A program made the translations under genes and the position numbers. The notes under the pieces are model-generated. The model was given only the letters and a program-made list of their open reading frames with translations, was not told the origin of the DNA and did not search any database. This document shows, piece after piece, positions 1-5,141 of a DNA stretch of 5,447 nt. Positions within the stretch are counted from its first letter, which is position 1. The number at the start of each line of letters is the position of its first letter. The stretch is from Planctomycetaceae bacterium. Its GTDB lineage: Bacteria > Planctomycetota > Phycisphaerae > Phycisphaerales > SM1A02. The DNA is taken from positions 1-5,447 of the forward strand of contig JAIYBS010000152.1 of assembly GCA_027488415.1 (NCBI GenBank), given 5' to 3'.

Positions 1-1236
1 GAAGCCGCCAGCAGCCCGCTGGTGCGCCAGCGCGACGGCTGGATGGACGAGGAGCGCGCACGCGAGATCCGCGCCATCGTGCGCGACGCACTCGCCGACA
101 GCTCGACGCGCGCGTCGTTCCTCGCCGAGGAGTGGACCGTCGGCTACGACCACGGGAACTTCGTCCGGAGCGCGGACGGGGCCACGAGCATGAAGTTCTC
201 GCTGATGAACCAGGTTCGGTTCGTCTTCAACTCGGCGGGCGGCCAGCCGATCCCGGGCTTCGACACGCAGACGCGCTGGGGCATGGAGAACCGGCGCGTC
301 AACCTCACGTTCTCCGGGAACGTCGCCGACCCGTCGGTGAGCTACCTGTGCCTGCTGGCCTACCAGTCGCAGGCGGACCGGTTCGTGCAGGAGCCCGGGA
401 TCGTGCGGCCCATGTACGCGTGGGTCGCCAAGGACTTCGGCCACGGCTGGACCGGCACCGTCGGGCTCCAGAACGTGCCGTGGGACCTCGAGAGCATGTT
501 CTTCGGATCGAGCCGGCTGACGACGGGCGAGTACTCGGTGTTCAACTACCGCTTCGGAGCCGGCAAGCAGCCCGGCGCGACCATCCGCTGGCAGGGCGAG
601 TCGCTGCGCACGGTCGCCGGGGTCTTCAACCAGCTGAACTCGCTCGCGGAGCGCTGGAACGCGCCGGAGAACCTCTCGTTCGCGGTGGCCTCGCGCACCG
701 AGCTGAAGATCGGCGCGGACTGGCAGCAGCTCGAGTGGATGTCGGGCGCGCCGGGCGACGTACCGGGGTTCGTCGCGGGGCTCGGGCTCTGCATGAGCAA
801 CGGCCGCGCGCAGAACCCGCAGCTGGCACCGCCGCTCGGGCAGCCCACGCCGTCGGCGCAGGGCGTGACGGCCGACCTGCGCGCGGTCTTCGGCGGCGCG
901 AGCCTCATCGGGCAGTTCGCGTACATGCGCGACCCGGTGGGCGGCCCGGAGCTCGGCTGGTTCACGGGCCTCAACGTGCAGGGCAGCGCGTTCCTGACCG
1001 GCACGCTCGAGGCGTTCGCCGCGGCCGCCTGGATGGACGACGTGCCCGTGGAGTGGATCGCCGAGGCCGGCGCGAACATCTACCTCGAGGGACGCGCGCT
1101 CAAGCTGACCATCAAGGCAATCGTGCCGTTCGGGAACGGCCGCGTCGGCGGCATCCGCGAGATCGCGGGCGGCCTCGGCATCGCGCAGGCGAACAACAAC
1201 GCGAGCTTCGTGACGCAGCTGCAGATGACGTACTGA
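1..1236 (+). CDS. OprO/OprP-like outer-membrane porin, 5' end cut off by the window
   Basis: The frame is open to the left edge and ends at TGA 1234-1236, giving 411 residues with no signal peptide, so the true start lies upstream. The GTG at 22 is in frame but is not a convincing start. Residues 10-40 form a charged helical stretch (DEERAREIRAIVRDALADS) of the kind that links an N-terminal coiled coil to the barrel in planctomycete OprO/P-like porins. From about residue 47 the protein has alternating polar and hydrophobic strands broken by Gly/Asn/Asp-rich turns (MKFSLMNQVRFVFN, RRVNLTFSG, YAWVAKDFG, TELKIGADW). It ends in an amphipathic strand with a terminal Tyr (FVTQLQMTY), as expected of a BAM-inserted barrel. 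The likely role is passive passage of small, possibly anionic solutes across the outer membrane. Substrate cannot be read from the sequence. Two cysteines (about 117 and 264) are unusual for a barrel. The class is fairly sure, the exact family less so. Confidence 0.8.
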   Translation, partial: EAASSPLVRQRDGWMDEERAREIRAIVRDALADSSTRASFLAEEWTVGYDHGNFVRSADGATSMKFSLMNQVRFVFNSAGGQPIPGFDTQTRWGMENRRVNLTFSGNVADPSVSYLCLLAYQSQADRFVQEPGIVRPMYAWVAKDFGHGWTGTVGLQNVPWDLESMFFGSSRLTTGEYSVFNYRFGAGKQPGATIRWQGESLRTVAGVFNQLNSLAERWNAPENLSFAVASRTELKIGADWQQLEWMSGAPGDVPGFVAGLGLCMSNGRAQNPQLAPPLGQPTPSAQGVTADLRAVFGGASLIGQFAYMRDPVGGPELGWFTGLNVQGSAFLTGTLEAFAAAAWMDDVPVEWIAEAGANIYLEGRALKLTIKAIVPFGNGRVGGIREIAGGLGIAQANNNASFVTQLQMTY

Positions 1237-1243
1237 GGGGGAA

Positions 1244-2617
1244 TCAGCCCCAGTTGGAGAGAAGCGAGCCGAGGTCGGCTCCGTCCACGCGCCCGTTTCC
1301 GTCCATGTCGGCGGCGCTGCGGGTACCGGGCGGGACCGGCCCCCAGCGAGAGAGCAGCGCGCCGATGTCCGCCCCGTCGACCCGACCGTCGCCGCCGACG
1401 TCGCCGTCGCGGAGTTCGCGCAGGAGGCGAGGCTCGAGGGTCGACCCGTCATTGACGAGGATCGCGCCGGCCGCGTTTGCGGCCACGACCTGGAGCGGCG
1501 CGGCGCCCGCGGGACGGTCGACGACGACCGTCTCGAGGTCGACGAGCCCGATGGCCGGTCGCCACAGGTACGAACGCGGCTCATAGAGGCCAACGAGCGC
1601 GCGAGCGACCATCAGGTCGGCACGCGGCGCCGATACGACCTCGACGAGATGCACCGGTTGCGCGATCGACGGCCCGAGGTCCGAGCCCGGTCCGAACGCG
1701 CTCGCGCGGAACAGCCTCGTGCCCGACCGATGCGTGCCGAAGATCGAGGCGCCGAGCGGTCCCTGCGTGAGGAGGTTTCCGCCGACGTGCGTGCCCACGC
1801 TGTCGGAGCCCGCGGGCATCAGCGGCAGGACGCCGCCACCGGGCAGCCACGCGACCGCGACCCCGTCGACTGCGCCGACCGCGGTCCCGTCGACGGATCC
1901 ACCCGCCGCGCGGGAGTCGGCCGCGCCCGAGGGATGCTCGAGGACGGTCGCTTCGCCGCCCGGACTCCAGCGCACGGCGCGGGTCCCGGCGGCAAGCCGC
2001 GCCGACCCGAGCGCGCGCCCGTCGGGGAGCACGCACTTCGCCTCGACGTCCCAGGCCGCGGAGAGCGAGGATGCGAGACCGAGGTCATCGACGGTGCCGT
2101 CCGGTCGAAGGCGGAACGCGCCGCTCCGCACCATTGCGCCCGAGCCGACCGCCCAGCCCTGCTCGTTGCTCGAGTGGACGGCGCTCACGCCCGACGGTGA
2201 CCCGCCGAGGATCGAGAGCGTCCCATCCGAGGCGGCGATCGAGAGCGCCGTGGTGCACGCCCCGTTGACAGGCGGGCACCAGTCGCCGGACACCAGAACC
2301 CGGCCGGCTCCGAGGAATGCGATCGGCTCGACGAAGTCGAAGGACCCCGACGGCAATTCCGCCACGGAGCCGGCGGCGTCGACCACGTACGCGCGCGAAC
2401 CTCCGATCGTGGTGCCGCAGTCGACCTCCCCGAGCACCAGTCCCGACGACGAGAGCGCGACGCCCCGCCCCCGCGCAAGCGAGTCTGGAACACCAGGCCA
2501 GCACTGGAGCGCGGGCGCAGGCACCGGGTCCGCGCGGTAGCGCGGCGGAAGCGCGTGGGAGGCAGCTCCGGTGGCGAGGGTGGCGAGCGCGACGACCGCG
2601 TGGCGTCGTGGAGTCAT
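1244..2617 (-). CDS. Secreted HAF-repeat/beta-propeller protein with C-terminal dockerin-like domain
   Basis: This 457-residue protein begins with a clear signal peptide: basic start TPRRH, hydrophobic core AVVALATLATGAA, probable cleavage after Ala22 (ASHA). Residues about 52-390 hold seven similar units starting near 73, 120, 165, 211, 252, 299 and 347. Each pairs a strand such as GAFRLRPDGTVDDLG or SYLWRPAIGLVDLE with a Gly/Ala-rich strand such as GWAVGSG. This resembles the extracellular HAF repeat and predicts a seven-bladed propeller. The tail (403-457) has two calcium-loop motifs ending GRVDGADIGALLSRWG and GRVDGADLGSLLSNWG, typical of C-terminal dockerin-type tails in Phycisphaerae. 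The second loop is canonical (Asp437, Asp439, Asn441, Asp445, Asp448). The first has Gly408 at ligand position 3. No catalytic motif is visible, so binding or structure at the cell surface is likelier than enzymatic activity. The ATG at 2617-2615 is chosen because the signal peptide follows directly. Ligand and exact location are unknown. Confidence 0.82.
   Translation of the reverse strand: MTPRRHAVVALATLATGAASHALPPRYRADPVPAPALQCWPGVPDSLARGRGVALSSSGLVLGEVDCGTTIGGSRAYVVDAAGSVAELPSGSFDFVEPIAFLGAGRVLVSGDWCPPVNGACTTALSIAASDGTLSILGGSPSGVSAVHSSNEQGWAVGSGAMVRSGAFRLRPDGTVDDLGLASSLSAAWDVEAKCVLPDGRALGSARLAAGTRAVRWSPGGEATVLEHPSGAADSRAAGGSVDGTAVGAVDGVAVAWLPGGGVLPLMPAGSDSVGTHVGGNLLTQGPLGASIFGTHRSGTRLFRASAFGPGSDLGPSIAQPVHLVEVVSAPRADLMVARALVGLYEPRSYLWRPAIGLVDLETVVVDRPAGAAPLQVVAANAAGAILVNDGSTLEPRLLRELRDGDVGGDGRVDGADIGALLSRWGPVPPGTRSAADMDGNGRVDGADLGSLLSNWG
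1247..1402 (-). repeat. Dockerin-like tandem calcium-loop repeat (residues 406-457)
   Basis: Two copies of a loop-helix motif are separated by about 31 residues. Their second halves, GRVDGADIGALLSRWG and GRVDGADLGSLLSNWG, match at 12-13 of 16 positions. The second loop has all expected side-chain ligands. The first has Gly408 where Asp or Asn is usual. The second copy ends exactly at the protein C-terminus. In Clostridium such modules bind cohesins. In planctomycetes they are common on secreted proteins without an evident cellulosome, so their role here is uncertain. Confidence 0.75.
1523..2401 (-). repeat. Seven protein-level repeats of about 46 residues (propeller blades)
   Basis: Within the secreted protein, a short strand-turn-strand unit recurs at residues 73, 120, 165, 211, 252, 299 and 347, with spacings of 47, 45, 46, 41, 47 and 48. 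The common core is Ala/Leu-[aromatic or Val]-x-x-x-x-Gly-x-x-x-x-Leu. Examples are RAYVVDAAGSVAELPSG, GAFRLRPDGTVDDLG, RAVRWSPGGEATVLEHP and AVAWLPGGGVLPLMPAG. The copies are too diverged to be seen as a DNA repeat. The regular count of seven matches a closed beta-propeller, which is an inference from spacing and pattern. Confidence 0.6.
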
Positions 2618-2623
2618 GCGTCA

Positions 2624-2651
2624 AGTATCCCACGGCGTGCCCGTGGGGCAA
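2624..2651 (-). promoter_or_regulatory. Possible promoter of the propeller-dockerin gene
   Basis: Read on the minus strand, TTGCCC (2651-2646) matches four of six bases of the -35 consensus. GATACT (2629-2624) matches four of six of the -10 consensus, including the key A at position 2 and T at position 6. The spacer is 16 bp. Only six bases separate GATACT from the ATG, so transcription would start at or next to the start codon, giving a leaderless mRNA. This fits the lack of a Shine-Dalgarno sequence. It is a pattern match only, in a phylum whose promoters are poorly defined. Confidence 0.35.
2629..2647. promoter_or_regulatory. Perfect 7-bp inverted repeat (CCCACGG-N5-CCGTGGG)
   Basis: The arms are 2629-2635 and 2641-2647 with a 5-base centre. 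It lies in the 46-bp gap between the oxygenase stop and the start of the propeller gene, and sits between the proposed -35 and -10 boxes. There it could be an operator for a dimeric repressor. In RNA it would form a GC-rich 7-bp hairpin, but no U-run follows on either strand, so a classical intrinsic terminator is less likely. The symmetry is directly visible; the function is inferred. Confidence 0.5.
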
Positions 2652-2652
2652 A

Positions 2653-2662
2653 GCGGATCCGC
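2653..2662. repeat. 10-bp palindrome GCGGATCCGC
   Basis: A perfect palindrome lies one base downstream of the oxygenase stop codon and two bases from the proposed -35 box. With the neighbouring inverted repeat, most of this 46-bp gap is symmetric sequence. It may be a second protein-binding site or chance in GC-rich DNA. Confidence 0.3.
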
Positions 2663-2663
2663 G

Positions 2664-4397
2664 TCAGACCGCGACGGCCACGGATCGCCGCGCCTCGTCG
2701 ACGATGCCCGCGGGGCAAGCGGCCACGGCCGCCTCGAGGCGGGCGCGCTCCGCCGCCGGGACGCGGGCGGTGACGCCGAGCCGCGCGAAGGTGTCGAGCC
2801 GCGACGCGGCATCGAGGCCCGCGTAGACGGTCGTCGCGTCGACGATCGGCTTGCCCATGACGTCCTCGAGGTCCTTCTGCGAGTAGGTCGGCCGCACCGC
2901 GGCCGTGGACTTGGTGCCGTACTGGTTCAGGTTCGACGCGAAAATGCCCGCGGCGCTGACCGGCAGGAAGTCCTCGTAGCGGAGCCCCTCGTACTGCGCC
3001 AGCCCGCGGCGGACGAGCTCGTGGATGTCCGCGGTGTCGATCGTGCCGGCCTTCGCGGCCGCCATGCCCGCCGGCGTCGGCGCGTAGCGCCCGAACACGA
3101 GCCCGCGCTCGAGGAGTTCGAGCAGCGACTTCGGGAACGAGGCGAACGGCACCGAGTAGAGCTCCTCGTAGCCCGCCCAGTCGCGGGACGGCAGCTTCGG
3201 GTCGCGCTCGCGGATCGCGTCGGCCTTCGCGAGGCAGTCGTCGTAGAGCTTTCGCCCTTCCTGCGTGCACGCGTAGCCGCGCTCCTCGATCTCGCCGAAG
3301 CGCGCGGTGTGCGTCGACTTCGCGGTCGAGCCGTCCTCCGCGGCGAACTCCACCGGCTCGGTGAGCGCCTTGTAGGCGTCCTGGCGCAGGAGCACCGGGG
3401 TGTCCTGCGACGGACCCTCGGTGAGGTCCTTGAAGCCCGCGTGCGGGAGCGACGAGAGCCGGAACGCATCGCCGCGGAAGGCCGCGACCAGCGTGTCGAC
3501 GAGGGCGGCGACGTCCGCGGAGGTCACCTCGCCCTGCTGGTAGCTGTCGATCTCGGCGTGGCTCAGGTGCTTGAAGTGGAGGCGCAGCCAGTCGCGGTCG
3601 GCGGCCTTCGCGAGGCGCGCGAGCGCGACCGTGGCGCGCGAGCGGAACGCGGCCTCGTCGAGCTCGCCCATGCAGTGCTTCATGGCGGCCGTGTAGAGGT
3701 CCATGAGGAGCGTGTTCGGCGTCAGGTGGTTCAGGTGGTGCCGCTCGAAGCAGGCGATGTCGGCGGCGATCTTGAAGCCGTCGGCGGAGAGCTGCTTGTA
3801 GAGCTCGAGGTCGCGGGCCCTGCCCGTCCACTTGAAGATCCGCTCGCAGGCCTCGGCAATGAGCGCGTCGAAGTCGGCCCGGTCGAGGCCGCCCTGCCGC
3901 TCGGACTTCTCGATCAGCTCCTTCGCGCGCGCGGAGAACACCTCGCGCGTCGCGAGGACGCGCTCGATGCGCTCGCGGGTGGAGGGGTCGAACCAGTTGG
4001 TCTGCAGGAGCGACGTGAAGACGCGGTGCTCGGGGCGCAGCTGCGAGCGGAAGGCCGTCGCGATGATCGGCTGGCTCTTCGCGCCGACGCAGGTCATGTC
4101 GTAGAAGTTGTGCGGCTCCATCGCGAAGCAGCCGAAGAACCGCGCGATCCACCGGTACTCGTCGGGGCGGCCGATGCGGATCGCGCCGTGGCGCTCGCCG
4201 CTCGTGCGCGCGAGCTGCTCGGGCGTCATGTGGAAGCCGCGATGCAGCTTCGACACCAGCTCGCACACCGCCTTGTTGGTCTCCTCGTTGACCGCGAGCG
4301 ACCGGTCGTAGAGCGGCACCTCCTTGCCGAACATCCGGGAGAGCTCGGCGAAGAGGCGGTTCTGCATGTCGCGGCGGTCGACGAAGGCGTTGCTCAT
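2664..4397 (-). CDS. hglS: 2-oxoadipate dioxygenase/decarboxylase, YdcJ/HglS (DUF1338) family, with an internal insertion
   Basis: This cytosolic Fe(II) enzyme of the VOC-like fold should turn 2-oxoadipate and O2 into D-2-hydroxyglutarate and CO2 in lysine degradation (HglS activity, known from Pseudomonas putida). Family motifs are intact and in order: ERHGAIRIG (68-76, with His70 and Arg74 as in HglS), RVFTSLLQ (125-132), HHLNHLTPNTL (220-230), TPVLLRQDAYKAL (333-345), STHTARFGEIEERG (361-374) and YEDFLPVSAAGIFASNL (474-490). The iron ligands should be His70, a histidine of the HxxHLTP motif (221 or 224) and a glutamate of FGEIE (369 or 371). At 577 residues it is about 110-130 longer than E. 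coli YdcJ or P. putida HglS as I recall them, mainly from an insertion at about 234-314 and a longer C-terminus. The ATG at 4397-4395 is chosen because homology begins right after it. The upstream in-frame extension is Arg-rich and overlaps the preceding gene. There is no Shine-Dalgarno sequence. Substrate is inferred from the family. Confidence 0.9.
   Translation of the reverse strand: MSNAFVDRRDMQNRLFAELSRMFGKEVPLYDRSLAVNEETNKAVCELVSKLHRGFHMTPEQLARTSGERHGAIRIGRPDEYRWIARFFGCFAMEPHNFYDMTCVGAKSQPIIATAFRSQLRPEHRVFTSLLQTNWFDPSTRERIERVLATREVFSARAKELIEKSERQGGLDRADFDALIAEACERIFKWTGRARDLELYKQLSADGFKIAADIACFERHHLNHLTPNTLLMDLYTAAMKHCMGELDEAAFRSRATVALARLAKAADRDWLRLHFKHLSHAEIDSYQQGEVTSADVAALVDTLVAAFRGDAFRLSSLPHAGFKDLTEGPSQDTPVLLRQDAYKALTEPVEFAAEDGSTAKSTHTARFGEIEERGYACTQEGRKLYDDCLAKADAIRERDPKLPSRDWAGYEELYSVPFASFPKSLLELLERGLVFGRYAPTPAGMAAAKAGTIDTADIHELVRRGLAQYEGLRYEDFLPVSAAGIFASNLNQYGTKSTAAVRPTYSQKDLEDVMGKPIVDATTVYAGLDAASRLDTFARLGVTARVPAAERARLEAAVAACPAGIVDEARRSVAVAV
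3456..3698 (-). other. Lineage-specific insertion in the oxygenase (about residues 234-314)
   Basis: In YdcJ and HglS the HINHLTPRTLDID motif is followed after only about 16 residues by the EGPP..PILLRQ motif. Here the matching motifs (224-233 and 326-338) are 92 residues apart. The extra sequence looks helical and carries stretches such as GELDEAAFRSRATVALARLA and TSADVAALVDTLVAAF. It contains a histidine cluster (His274, His277, His280). Base composition and codon use look like the rest of the gene, so it is an integral part, not a recent mobile insertion. The comparison relies on remembered YdcJ sequence. Confidence 0.6.
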
Positions 4398-4404
4398 GAC
4401 CAAA

Positions 4405-4410
4405 ATCGTA
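4405..4410 (-). promoter_or_regulatory. -10-like box TACGAT seven bases before the oxygenase start
   Basis: On the minus strand TACGAT is followed by TTTGGTC and then the ATG. It matches the -10 consensus at T1, A2, A5... only partly by position, but keeps the key A2 and T6, and stands in an AT-rich patch within very GC-rich DNA. No good -35 is visible 15-19 bp upstream. It could be an internal leaderless promoter, or only a locally unstructured start region in an operon. Confidence 0.22.
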
Positions 4411-4420
4411 GCGCACCGGG

Positions 4421-5083
4421 TCAGAACGGAAGCGTGAATCCGGCCCACGCGGACGCTCGTCCCGGGCCGTCCCAGGCCTCGGTTCCGGGAACGTCCGAAG
4501 GCACGGCGGACGACCACCGCGCGTCGAGCACGAAGGCCCATCCGTCCGAGAGACCGAACCGCAGGGTTCCGGAGAGGCGCCACGAGGCGTCGGCCTCCGC
4601 GTCCGGCGCGACCGCGGCGCGCAGCGAGAGCGCCGCATCCTCCGAGAGCCCGAGCGTGAGGCGCGCTCCCGTCATCGGCGCGGCGGTCGCGCTGGCGGCG
4701 ATGCCCGCCCCGAGCACGCCAGAGAGCGCGGAGGCATCGATCCGCGCTCCGGTCAGCAGGTCGAGGCGGAGCGCACCGGACTCGAGCGTACGAACGCCGA
4801 GGCCGGCGTCGAGCAGCAGGTCGGACCGCGTCGCGGGACCGTCGCCCGCACGACGGAACTCACCGTCAAGGTCGAGGCCGATGCCGGCGCGGCTCCACAG
4901 CGACGCGTCGAAGGCACGGCCCGCGCGCGCGTCGAGCGACTCGGGGTCGATCGCGCCGGGCGCCAGCGCGAACGAGCGCGCGGCGAGCGACCAGGGCGCA
5001 CGCTCGACGTCCGCGCGGATCGCGGGGGCGAGGAGTGTCGCGATGCATGCGGCTGCCGCTGCATGACGGAAGGCGCGTCCCAT
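4421..5083 (-). CDS. Small exported beta-barrel-like outer-membrane protein, family not recognised
   Basis: This 220-residue protein has an N-terminal signal peptide (MGRAFRHAAAAACIATLLAP, cleavage probably after Ala24 in AIRA). The mature part of about 196 residues shows alternating strands with short Asp/Gly turns: GIGLDLDGEFRRAG, SDLLLDAGLGVRTL, GALRLDLLTGARID, ARLTLGLSEDAALSLRAAV, WRLSGTLRFGLSDGWAFVLD. It ends AWAGFTLPF with a terminal Phe, the usual signal for insertion by the BAM complex. The size fits a barrel of about eight strands, but no named family is recognised. It starts 58 bp after the transporter stop and ends 23 bp before the oxygenase start, so co-transcription is plausible. 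The ATG at 5083-5081 is chosen because it gives a complete signal peptide. No ribosome-binding site is visible. It could be a small porin, a surface-structural protein or a transport accessory. Confidence 0.7.
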   Translation of the reverse strand: MGRAFRHAAAAACIATLLAPAIRADVERAPWSLAARSFALAPGAIDPESLDARAGRAFDASLWSRAGIGLDLDGEFRRAGDGPATRSDLLLDAGLGVRTLESGALRLDLLTGARIDASALSGVLGAGIAASATAAPMTGARLTLGLSEDAALSLRAAVAPDAEADASWRLSGTLRFGLSDGWAFVLDARWSSAVPSDVPGTEAWDGPGRASAWAGFTLPF

Positions 5084-5141
5084 GCAGACATGTACGCAGC
5101 GCGGCGCACCGCCGTTCGCGACCGCGCCAAGGACCGGGAAT
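5084..5141 (-). other. 58-bp gap between transporter and small barrel gene
   Basis: It holds no gene. The only structure is a short inverted repeat, CGGCG-CAC-CGCCG at 5102-5114: a 5-bp stem with a 3-base loop and no T-run after it on either strand. I see no convincing promoter or Shine-Dalgarno sequence for the downstream gene, which favours read-through from the transporter gene. Confidence 0.4.

Noticed and set aside
1233..1253. Weak inverted repeat across the two convergent stop codons (CTG-A-GGG ... CCC-CAG)
   Set aside because: The stem is interrupted by a bulge, the loop is about 8 bases and no T-run follows. Too weak to call a bidirectional terminator, although only 7 bp separate the two stops.
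132..1586. 484-codon plus-strand frame overlapping the porin and the tail of the next gene
   Set aside because: Arg-rich, motif-free shadow of the porin that reads through into the antisense of the dockerin region.
4398..4583. In-frame upstream extension of the oxygenase to a start at 4583
   Set aside because: The extra 62 residues are Arg-rich, show no family similarity, and would overlap the small barrel gene by 163 bases. Homology starts just after the ATG at 4397.
2614..4638. Second long minus-strand frame (674 codons) overlapping the oxygenase
   Set aside because: It is out of frame with all YdcJ/HglS motifs, and its translation is an Arg/Pro/Ala-rich shadow.
2571..5066. Very long open frame on the plus strand (831 codons) antisense to the oxygenase and small barrel genes
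   Set aside because: It spans the intergenic gap and two genes with clear family or signal-peptide evidence on the other strand. Its product is Arg/Glu/Val-rich with no motifs, which is what the complement of a high-GC coding strand yields.
5102..5114. Short hairpin CGGCG-CAC-CGCCG after the transporter gene
   Set aside because: A 5-bp GC stem without a U-tract is expected by chance in this base composition.
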